Below are positions 24,380 through 34,189 of a DNA stretch of 64,000 nt, piece by piece (the first letter of the stretch is position 1; each line of letters starts with the position of its first letter). The notes beneath the pieces are model-generated. The model searched no databases and was not told the DNA's origin. It saw only the letters and a program-made list of their open reading frames with translations. This DNA is from Colocasia esculenta (taxonomy: Eukaryota; Streptophyta; Magnoliopsida; Alismatales; Araceae): positions 6,014,001-6,078,000 of the forward strand of contig CM024753.1 of NCBI GenBank assembly GCA_014218235.1, read 5' to 3'. The position numbers and the translations under genes were made by a program.

Positions 24380-25992
24380 TATCTTTTCACGTACCCTCTT
24401 GAGGTTGAGTAAAACTAACTTGGCCCATTTAGGCCCAGTTGTCCAAACCACCAACATAGGAGGATGGGATCAGACCCAATCATTTCCCAGCTCCCCAAAG
24501 GTTGTCTATAGAGGTGGACAAGCGTGGGCCCGACTCTCCAATGTCTCAACTCTTCGGCCCCCGAGTCTACTGCTTTCGGACAGTCTAGCAATTGCTAGAG
24601 TTCTTCAGCCTCTTGGGCCACGACGAAGCCCTGCTCTCTAGGAAGTAGGATGCCCCACTCTTGCCATCTATCCCATCTCTACCACACCAAGCTAGAACTT
24701 GTCGACCACATAGCACATGCCTATAACTTCAGGGGGAAGCTTCCCTTCCTACTTCATATGTCCCTCTCCACTTTTAGAGAAGTCAATACCATCCTCACAG
24801 CCCCGCCCCATGACACAAGAATGACATGCATTCTTGCCAACCCATTCAAAAGGCCACTCCCGCATGATGATACTCAACCATTCTCCTATAACTTATTTTC
24901 ACGATTTAGAAAGAATGACATGTCAGGGGTCCCCTAACCACATACTTAAAAAGGACTCTGGAAGGCAAGTAGGCTAGCTCACTCTCACTCTTTCTCCTCC
25001 TTCACCTTCAGCTTCCCACATTTTGACCAATTTTCTAACTTGAGCATCAGAGGATTCTCCTATGGAAAAATTCGGGGGGGGGGGGGGGTGGGCCTTGATT
25101 ACTCCTCTTGGTTGTATGTGCAACTTAGCGTTCCCTCCATTCAAAAAATGAGATTAGATGGTGGGAGTTTGTCGACCATTTTCTAACATCTAGATTCTTT
25201 GGTGCCATTTGTGGAAAACACTACGAGAAGTCACAGAATCACGAGAGAACTATCGAATCATAGGCAACCACTACTATGGTGGAGCTGGCTCTTGGCATCT
25301 TCATGCAATGGGAAAGTTAATGACTACTAGCGACTCCAACTACAACCCCCCTCCATGGTTACAATAGAGGAGTTGGAGGCCATGCAAAATCACCTCAAAG
25401 CACTGGTAGAATTGTACAAATGCTCTGACAAGCTACCCAACAACATGCGGCTAGACCCCCTCCTTCAAAATGTCCAGTGAGGTCTAACCCCAACATACAA
25501 TAAGAACAAACCCCATTTGCCACCTCCAACTATCCAGACTCCCACTAGGGGGTCCCCCACAATCCACCCTTGGCATAACATAGCTGCGTTAGTGCAGCAA
25601 TGTCCTTTAGCATGAGCTCAAGGGGAGAGCCCACTACCTTGACATCATTTGTATAATCCAGGCCCCTAGGGATGGTGAAAGATGATGTCGACTTCTAGGC
25701 CACACTCACCTAAGAAATTCTTGAGGTGCTAATTCACCTGAAGCTTTAATTACTCACCACCTTCCCTTTAATGTATGACTGCTCCATCAACCAAACTGAC
25801 CATCTCCACAGCTTCAAGTTCCACCTAATCTTCCACTGGGTCTTTAGATGTTGTGAGGTGTCTAGCCCTCACCACCACCCTGTGGAAGAATGCTTGCACA
25901 TGGTTTGAGTCTCTCCCTGCTAGATTCATCGCCTCTTTCAAGCAAATGAAGCTCATGTACTTTGAGGCAAACTTGCTTGGCAACAAGAAGTA
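24380..25992 (+). mobile_element. Decayed gypsy relic: LTR, PBS and gag fragment
   Basis: An LTR-like stretch from about 24380 is followed at 25197-25215 by TTTGGTGCCATTTGTGGAA, a degraded version of the TTTGGCGCCGTCTGTGGGA primer-binding site. Downstream, 25855-25992 still encodes a gag core piece (CTWFESLPARFIASFKQMK) equivalent to ARAWFEALPAGSISSFHQLK at 7.0 kb. A G-homopolymer of about 15 lies near 25074-25088. The left boundary is approximate. Confidence 0.65.
25855..25992 (+). pseudogene. Gypsy gag core fragment
   Basis: The translation contains WFESLPARFIASFKQMK followed by a FEANLLG segment, matching the conserved WFE-LP-SI-SF--L---F of retrotransposon gag. The surrounding sequence is full of stops. 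Confidence 0.65.
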
Positions 25993-26040
25993 AGCTAGCC
26001 CAGACCATCACCCCTCATGTAGGGTCACAATGAGCCCCAC

Positions 26041-27690
26041 TTGATGTCCCAAGTACATTGGCTATTCAGAGGAGAGGGACAAATTAATTATGGAAAAATT
26101 TAAACCACACAATAAAAACAGTTTAACCACAATGGAAATACAAGTGTGATACAAACAAAATAATAGCATAGGCAATGGAACCATGTGCACAATGGTAAGA
26201 ATAGGGATAGGAGAGAAGGAACCACACCATAGTGCATAAGGATTTTTAAGATGGTTCGGTTACATAACATATGCAATCTATATCCTCACACACACACCAC
26301 ACACACACACACACACTATTTTTGGGTATCAGGTATAGGATTAGACCCCCACACACACATACGAAGAAACAATCTCCAATGGAGATATCTAAACACCACC
26401 ACCACAAAATTCCAGAACACACATAAATGATTGTTGTTTAGTTTCTCAACAATATGACCCAAATAGAGAAAGACTTGTAAAGAGGTAATTAAGTTTAGGC
26501 TCCCTTATCACAAAACTCAGAGTTTTTCTATTTCGTCATAATATGAAAAAGTCTTCACAGTGTCAGTCAATGTAGATCGTCCTTTCAGAGATCCACACAA
26601 TCTAGAGGTCAGCAATCTCCACTGCATAACGAAGCTTCAGGTCGAAGATGTTCTCCCATTGAATGCTTAGCATCAAGTTAAAGCTTGCATTGGATGCTAA
26701 TATGCAGACAAACCTTTCTCCAAAGAAAGCATGCCTCCGAAGCCTTAGGGTTTGGTTCCTTAAGCTAAGGAATATGGTTCTTTATATATTGGAAGGTTTT
26801 CAATAGATCTCTTTCTAGTTAGCCAATTTGCTTATTGAATTCAAACTAGAATAGGAAAGTTCGTGCCCGACGAAGTATTAGAATCGATCAACTGATTTGT
26901 CGTGTTCCTATAAGAAACAAGATGGACACATCATTACAAATTTAGTCGACCTAAAATTCTGAGTTGGTTGACCAATATGTGCATCGATAGACCAACTTTT
27001 GCATATTCAGTCATTTGATATGATTAGCCCATTCTAGCGAGCTTCTGTGAGACTATTCGGAAGTTTGATATCCACTATTTAGTCAACCAAGCTTGAATTG
27101 GTCGACTAATGATTCTTATCACTTTGGAATTGATTCTTCATGCGACCTCTAGGAGTCGATTCTAGGTGGTCATGGAGTCAATTCTTGTCTCTCTGAGAAT
27201 AGATATTTTCCTTTAGACTTTTCAAGCAGTTTATTCTTTCACCTTTGGGAATTGATATATGAAGGCATCAATCGACCCATTTTGATTGTTCAATTAATCA
27301 ATCTGCTTTGTTATTTCTATAAAGGCTCTGAGACGGCAATTGTTCGATGAACACGTAGTTTTTGGTTAATCGATCCCTTGTATTTGGTCGACCAATTTGG
27401 TATTTCGGTCAAATAATCTTGTATCTGACATGCACTTGCCTTGGCCTTTAATCCATATATGTTTGCCCTCATGCAAAACTTGTTACTTTTACACATTTAA
27501 ACACACAAATTAGACCTTCAATTTACATGCAAAAAATAAAAAATCATGAGGTCTATTACATTAAGTCTTTTCACTCCAACACATCATATAAAATCTAATA
27601 TTTTGTTATCATCAAAATCTGTCGGAGTTTAAGAACCTCCTCTTTTTCGATGATGACAAAACTCCTGTGGACTCCTCGAACAAAAACATT
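26041..27690 (-). mobile_element. Possible SIRE-type copia LTR with adjoining 3' internal end
   Basis: On the minus strand, 27690-27582 carries TTTTGTCATCATCGAAAAAG and a second TTTTGATGATAACAAAAT, followed at 27581 by TGTTGGAGTGAAAAG; this layout is common at the pol 3' end/polypurine tract/LTR junction of SIRE-like copia elements. Leftward, the DNA is rich in TCGACCAA-type words and holds an (AC)n tract at about 26280-26315. The left end is not defined and no coding sequence remains. Confidence 0.4.
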
Positions 27691-28189
27691 CAACACATCA
27701 AACATTCATTTTATTTTTTAAATTTTTGGTTATACATCTAATTTTGGATTTTTAAATATACATCTTTTTTTGTTTATTTTGGTTTATTTTTTAGCCTATG
27801 ATGAAAGCAAATAGACAAGTATATAGGCAAACATTCACACATACCATATATATACACAGAAGGAATTGTAGATATTTCTTCCTCTTTAACATTATCAAAA
27901 ATGTGGGAATAGGAAAAGAAATAGCAAATGACACAAAAACTTGTAAGTTCTAGATTGCACATTACTAAGGAGAAAGAGATACATCAAGAGAAGAGTTCTC
28001 TAGTCCATGTATTTAGACAATTCTTTAGAATATACTCAAAATTCAATATTCTTTACTATAGTTATGACATAACTTAATTAATGATTACCAACCATATGGA
28101 CACATGAATATTCTACCCAACATTTAATGATGATTTTCAACTCTACATATTTCACATTAGATCTTCAATTTTTGGTAGATTGCACTCCC

Positions 28190-28870
28190 GTTCCCAGTGG
28201 CAACCTATAGAGGTGGATGGGCATAGCCCTAACTCACCAAATTTTTGACTTCTCGGCCCGTAAGTCCACCATCTCTAGACGGTCCAACAATAGCCAAAGC
28301 AAGTGCTCAACCCTCTTAGGCAACAACCAGGCCTCTCTCTCCAACATGTAGGGCGCCCTTCTTCTACCACTTAACCCATCCTTGCTATGCCAAGGCATAG
28401 CCCTCCAGTTGCACGACATACACCTCAACTATAGGGGAAGCTTCCCTTATTGCTCTGTATGCCCTCTCACCGGCCTATTCTAGTGGCCACTTCTGCACGA
28501 CATATACGGTCGATCACATCCCTATGTCTCGTCTTCACAATCCAAAAGGTGCGACGTGTTAGGAGGACTTCTAACGCACACTTAAAAAGACTCATCAATA
28601 ATAGTTAGGGGGACAACGAGGACTTGGGAAAGGCAAGTAGACTAGCTTGTTCTTACTATCCTACTCTATCTTTGACTTCCCTACATTTTGGGTAGTTCTT
28701 TGACTTGAACATAACATAGTTCTCCTTTGGGACCATTATCGGAGCTCCCTAACTGTTCCTCTTAGCTGCATTTGCAACTCAAATTGACTGTGAGAATCGT
28801 TCGGTGGGAGTTGATGGATCATTTTCCAATCTCTACACTTCTCATTGTAGGTTAATAAGAGCAAAATGGT
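28190..28870 (+). mobile_element. Second decayed copy of the 24.4-kb gypsy LTR
   Basis: Colinear with 24490-25190: shared blocks include TATAGAGGTGGA, GGGGAAGCTTCCCTT, CTTAAAAAG, GGCAAGTAG-CTAGCT and GGTGGGAGTT. Heavily diverged with indels; no primer-binding site or gag recognised after it. Confidence 0.6.
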
Positions 28871-29870
28871 CATCTTTAGTCTCCAACATCATTTGGATGC
28901 AAACCCCCGTCGCTATTTATAAATCAGGGAAGAAATTGCACAAGAATGAAAACGAGGTAAATTATCATTGTGATGGCCCATGTCCTTAATTTTTGTTTTA
29001 AGTTGCTTCAAATTTGAGAAAATCTCCTGTTGGTAGCGTGAAATGCTAGGCCATGCGAAGGGACTCATGCACCGACCCAGGGGCGTAGAAATAACTCCGA
29101 TGGCATTATGGGCCAGGAGTTGGAACACCCAATGTGAGCCTCAACGGGCTACCCTATTGGGCTCGTTTCCCTTTGTGCCCTCGCACAAATTTGCCTTGCT
29201 TAATAAGTTATTCTTACCTCATTTCCGTAGGACAAGTTTGTCCGATTTTTAATTCGTTTTCAGATAGCTGTCAAGTTAAGGAAAAACGAGGCGAAGACTT
29301 TGCTACCTTAGTTTGATTTTTTTTTAAAAAAATATAAGTCAATACAGTAATAAAACATAAATTAGACGATCAAGATATATTTTTTTATTTTGGGTGATTA
29401 ATTAAAGAGATTATCGTCTCCAGAATATTAGTCAGCTCCCTCCAAATTGACAGCATAGCATCTTTCTTAGTGTGTCCTACAGTGTAAGAGTCTACCATAC
29501 TTTGCATCGTCTTAGATGTTGATATATCTTGTTCTCTTCATCTGATTCCTACAATGAGTACACTCCCACGATTACAGTGGCAACGACTCGGACTGGCACA
29601 ATTTTGCCGACGTGTTAGGGATTACACCGGGAGTGTGAGCCTCTTGGTCATTAGCATCTTGATCTGACACTCAAATAGATTCAAAAATGGAACTAATCCC
29701 ACACTAAGCATCGATCCCCAATGGCAAAAGCTCAACAAAGTGCTGCAGTGGTATGGCAATCCCCGTCGCTTCCTGTTTAATTTTCCCTCCTCTCAATAGT
29801 TTAGAAACCCAACGTAAGGCCGCGGCATCTCAGAAGTTTTCTTTTCTTTATTCGCTTCTGTCACTTCGAG
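28871..29870. other. Intergenic DNA and distal promoter of the NIP gene
   Basis: No gene recognised. Includes a poly-T/poly-A patch near 29318-29332. Functional promoter elements other than the TATA box at 29911 cannot be assigned by eye. Confidence 0.45.
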
Positions 29871-29910
29871 TATGAGCTGGGTTTGTGAGAGCATTGACCT
29901 CTCCCCCACT

Positions 29911-29918
29911 TATAAATA
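29911..29918 (+). promoter_or_regulatory. TATA box of the NIP5;1-type gene
   Basis: TATAAATA in the context CCCCCACTTATAAATACCGA, followed about 30 nt later by a CA-rich initiator-like region (ATTCACACCC, near 29937-29946). It predicts a 5' leader of about 920 nt before the start codon at 30864. Transcript data would be needed to fix the start. Confidence 0.6.
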
Positions 29919-30077
29919 CCGACTCCCCACGCTCACATTCACACCCACACCGCAGAACGCCCATCGATCGAGGCCAGTTCTGTCAGTTCTCTCCGCCATC
30001 GCCATCTCCCGCACCTCCTCTTCCATTCTGCTGTTCCTGGTGCTGCTGCCCGGAAGCCCTCCTCGGATCCACGTCGC

Positions 30078-30107
30078 ATGGTGCTTGGGTTTGCTCCTTC
30101 TTGGTAA
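30078..30107 (+). promoter_or_regulatory. Upstream ORF (9 codons + stop)
   Basis: ATG in the context GTCGCATGG reads MVLGFAPSW then TAA. The stop overlaps GGTAATAT, which could instead be a splice donor of a leader intron, so the uORF may be removed or altered by splicing. Confidence 0.4.
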
Positions 30108-30220
30108 TATATATAAGCCCTCCTGTCTTTCCTGATCAGGCTCTTCCTCCTCACCGCTGCTGAGATCATCACCTCCCTTCCTCCCAATCTCTTCCCATCT
30201 GTTCTCCTCTCAGAGTTTGC

Positions 30221-30250
30221 ATGTGTTTTCCTGAGTCATCTCTCATTTAA
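30221..30250 (+). promoter_or_regulatory. Upstream ORF (9 codons + stop)
   Basis: Reads MCFPESSLI then TAA, in the putative 5' leader upstream of the AUG-stop array. Confidence 0.4.
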
Positions 30251-30324
30251 GGGAGCTTGATCTGTGAGAACTGGCTACAACTCTCCTCATTCCTTGACAC
30301 CACCTCTAAAAAGGCCTACCAAGC

Positions 30325-30330
30325 ATGTAA
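30325..30330 (+). promoter_or_regulatory. AUG-stop element 1 (AUGUAA)
   Basis: ATGTAA in the context AAGCATGTAATATTAG. A start codon immediately followed by a stop: the minimal ORF known from the Arabidopsis NIP5;1 5'UTR, where high boron promotes ribosome stalling at AUGUAA and decay of the mRNA. Here function is inferred from gene identity and position. Confidence 0.7.
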
Positions 30331-30498
30331 TATTAGCTCTTCCATCCTCAGCTACCCAAAAGAAGAAAAAAAAAATCCTGTGTGTTTTTGCATCTCCTAA
30401 TAGAAGCCTGTATAAGAACTCTAGTAGTAGTTAGCTCTTAAGCTGGCTGACATTCTCTCTCCTATTCCTTAGACAAACATTTATAAAAGCTCCCAATT

Positions 30499-30504
30499 AT
30501 GTAA
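30499..30504 (+). promoter_or_regulatory. AUG-stop element 2 (AUGUAA)
   Basis: ATGTAA in the context AATTATGTAATATTTG, 174 nt after element 1, with the same three following bases (TAT). Confidence 0.7.
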
Positions 30505-30575
30505 TATTTGCCTTGCTGATTCCTCCATTTCTATCAGAAAAACCCCAAAAAATTGTAGCTGTATTCTTGTGTTTC

Positions 30576-30587
30576 ATGTGCCCATAG
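30576..30587 (+). promoter_or_regulatory. Upstream ORF (3 codons + stop)
   Basis: ATG TGC CCA TAG, between AUG-stop elements 2 and 3. Confidence 0.4.
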
Positions 30588-30669
30588 AGAAAATACCCAG
30601 TCTGTGTTAGCTAATCTGGCCAGAATTCCACCATTCTTATAGCAAAACCTTTATAAAAACCAACAAATC

Positions 30670-30675
30670 ATGTAA
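30670..30675 (+). promoter_or_regulatory. AUG-stop element 3 (AUGUAA)
   Basis: ATGTAA in the context AATCATGTAATATCAC, 171 nt after element 2 and 194 nt upstream of the main start codon. Confidence 0.7.
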
Positions 30676-30757
30676 TATCACCCCAACCTAGTCTTTCCTC
30701 TCCACCCAAGAAACAAAAAAAAAAGGAAAACCAAAAACAGAAAAAGCCCCACAAAAA

Positions 30758-30769
30758 ATGATTAGGTAG
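30758..30769 (+). promoter_or_regulatory. Upstream ORF (3 codons + stop)
   Basis: AAAAAATGATTAGGTAG: ATG ATT AGG TAG, with an A at -3, 94 nt before the main start; the last AUG a scanning ribosome meets before the main ORF. Confidence 0.45.
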
Positions 30770-30863
30770 TCTAAGTTATCTCCTGCTCCTCCAACTGAAG
30801 ATATCCAAAATTTGAAAAAAAAAAAAAAGGAAGAAGAACAGAGCCACAGAGACCTTCTACAAG

Positions 30864-33800
30864 ATGCCCGAGCACGGGAACGGGCCGCCCAACGGCGCCA
30901 TGCTGGCGCCGCCGACGCCGGGCACCCCGGGCACGCCCGGCACGCCCGCGCCGCTCCTGTCGCTGAGCAACCGGGTCGACTCGGCGTCCTACGACCGGTT
31001 CTCCATGGCGCGCTGCAAGTGCCTGCCGGCGGGCTCGCTCGGCACCGACCACACCTGCCTCGCCGACTTCCCCGTCCCGGACGTCTCCCTCACCAAGAAG
31101 GTACTCGTCTGATTCATGTATACAACATATATATCACCCGCACTCCCGATTCTGTTCCATCGCACTGACTGCTGAGCGCTTTACATCTCACCGCTGCGGC
31201 TCCGCTTCTGCATATCATCGCATAGCGACCTGTTTCAAGTGTCGTTCTTCCCGAGATGGGTTCTGATGGGTAGATAGTTCATGACCCTTCTTCTCCAACC
31301 AGAGGAAGGTTTCAGTTTTTCTTCCCTGGTGACGTTAAAGATAGAGCTTACAGAGGGGATACTGAGCTTCCGATAGGCTCAAATACATGAATTTCTACTT
31401 CTCTGGCTTCTAGATTTCTGGTATATTATGTTTTCTAGCACTAGAATGGATAGATGCTGAGAGAGAGAGAGAGGGGAGTTTGATGGGGAGTTGGTAATCG
31501 CCTTTCTAGTTTAATATGCTGGTGATGGATTTTTTTTATCTGCTCTGTTCTGTGTTTGATGCCCTCGCGTGGTGTTAGTACTGACAGAGACCCTTCTCTC
31601 GCTCTGCTTAATTTTTCTAACCTTCGATGCTATGGATCTCCTGTGCGTCCATTGACCTCTTCTTTGGTCTACAATTTACCTACGATGCCACTCTGACTTC
31701 CTTCTCTTGGTTGCCCGTGAAGGTCCCGGCAATGTGTCTGCCGCACTCGCTTTCTTTTCTTTCTAGTAGAGGCATGCATCTTTCTAACAATGATGATTAT
31801 TGTTTAATTTGCTTGATTTTTGTCTACTCAGTTGATCTATTCAAAGGAATTTGACACCATTTATCATGTTTATTTTCTTGCCATCTGATCTCAAGATTCT
31901 TGAGATACTAATTTTTTTTTTTTAGAAATTTCAAATTCATATATACCAAACAGTACTCCCGCATCATGTGGTAGGATTTCTTTTCAATAACTTGTGTAAG
32001 GAACCAGTAAAAAAATTTGAGTCAGAAATTATTCTTTAATATTAAATACATTGACAGGTCGTTAAGCTTCCTATGTATGTCCTTATATTTATGTAGGATG
32101 GAAAGTATTTTTTAATAGTCCACTCTCTACGTGCTGACAAGATGCATAATTATTTGGCCGTATGATCTAAGGACAGGAGAGAAACTCAAAGATAACACCA
32201 AAAAATTGGAGTGGTTAAGAGAGCAAGCAAGAGAAGGAAAACACTTGTTTGGATTTGGTTTTACATGCCCTTGGATAGTTGGATGCAATGTATTTACTCA
32301 TGAAAAAGCTTTCTTTCTCTCTCTCTCTCTCAAACACGGAGACAGTCTAACTCACGGTTGGTTGTGCCCACCTTGTCAGAGATATTTTGATCTCCGAAAT
32401 AATTAAACATAAATAATATTTTTATTTATTTATTATTTTTATAATAAAAATTTAAAATTTATTACGGTATAATATGATATGTCTAATATCACATCGTAGT
32501 AGATAAAAATTTGATTCGATCCATATGTACCCTGAACAACTATTCGGCCAACCTTGGTTCATCTTACGAAGTCACCAACTCCCTTGTAATCAACAGATAG
32601 CTTTCCCTTTAGTTTATTAGTTTCCACTAAAAAATTATTAGCCTATGTCATATAGTATATTAAAAGAGTTTCTCATAGCTTTGGATGTTTACCTTGCAAA
32701 AAATTCAAAAATATCAAGCTCCCGACACTAATAAAATATGCTGGTGCATTGGACTTGAATGGCAGGTCACATGGTGTTCCTTCCTACATGCATGACGCCA
32801 AGTGCTAGAGCCTAGAGGGTAGCCCCACTCACCAAGATGGGAGGCCAACACCACGCCCAATGACGTGGTCCTGTTGCCAACGCCCATATGATGCATAATT
32901 TAAATCGAACTTACTTCTAATTTATATCTCAAACTTGGCCAGTCTAATTAATACCTGGTGAGGTGACCGTAATGATAGAAAACTCATGGCATAACATTCC
33001 TAGCCCATAATAACTTCTCATTTACTTCATTTAGTTATCTATTGTTTATGCATAATTAAGTTGTCATTCATATAGAGTTGTCCATACTTGTTAAACCGAT
33101 CGAAGTTTGATCACTTATTAATCTAAAGTTGATGACGACGTACATCAGCCATTCATGCTTCACTCGATTTACTCCATGATAAAATAAGGAATGAAACCTC
33201 CGTTTAAAGGGATAATATCATACAAAATATCAGCGTGTGAGGTCGTCATGGATTTGGAACTTGATTAATTATTTGTGTTAATCATAAACTTTGATTAGCA
33301 TCAACAAATCATATGGGCCGAAATTAAGGTAGAATAATGCTCTCTTTCTTTTCTACTAACGGACATAGAGTGGGGTATTGGGCCCGTTGGGCCAGGCTAT
33401 ATTGTCCTTAAAGCCCACCGACAGCTATGATTCGATCTTTCGAAGGCACTGAATCACATTACATTTTTGCCAAAAGAAAATCACATTAGGTACTATTGAC
33501 TGTATAGGTTGTTCTGTCTTTTCTATTCTGCTCCATGGCTGACAAATATTTATGTTTAGAGATGGAAATGTGCATTAATATACATGCAGAACATATATAT
33601 GTGAGCATATGTATATATATACGTATATGTCATGAAAGTATACATGTATTTGTTCTTGAGTATGGGATTAATGGGAATCACAGGAAAATTCATGAGAGTG
33701 CTTCCTAATAACGCAAATTTCAGCTAGGGGCGGAGTTCGTGGGGACGTTCATCCTCATATTTGGGGCGACGGCGGCGCCGATCGTGAACCAGAAGTACAA

Positions 33801-34152
33801 TGGCGTGGAGACGCTCATAGGGAACGCCGCCTGCGCGGGGCTCGCCGTCATGCTCGTCATCCTCTCCACCGGCCACATCTCCGGCGCCCACCTCAACCCC
33901 TCCCTCACCATCGCCTTCGCCGTCTTCCGCCACTTTCCCTGGGTGCAGGTGCCCGCCTACATCATTGCCCAAGTCTCCGGTTCCATCTGCGCCTCCTTCG
34001 CCCTCAGGGGAATCTACCATCCCTTCCTCTCCGGCGGCGTCACAGTGCCCTCCGTCAGCACCGCCCAGGCCTTCTTCCTTGAGTTCGTCATCACCTTCAA
34101 CCTCCTCTTCGTGGTCACTGCTGTTGCCACTGACACAAAAGCTGTAAGCTAT

Positions 34153-34189
<37 letters not shown>

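Larger units (their letters stand above)
30262..30757 (+). repeat. Degenerate ~172-bp tandem repeat in the leader, three units
   Basis: Three successive segments (about 30262-30413, 30414-30597, 30598-30757) share the order: TTAGCT/GGCT-rich start, ATTCC(T), a TATAAAA(A)-like stretch, then ATGTAATAT, then pyrimidine-rich TCCTC/TTCC, then an A-rich run. The ATGTAATAT cores are spaced 174 and 171 nt apart. Identity is low outside the core, suggesting old duplication with selection on the core, or strong convergence. Confidence 0.6.

Noticed and set aside
30771..31168. Arg-rich minus-strand and alternative-frame ORFs over NIP exon 1
   Set aside because: Shadows of a GC-rich exon whose own frame matches NIP5;1.
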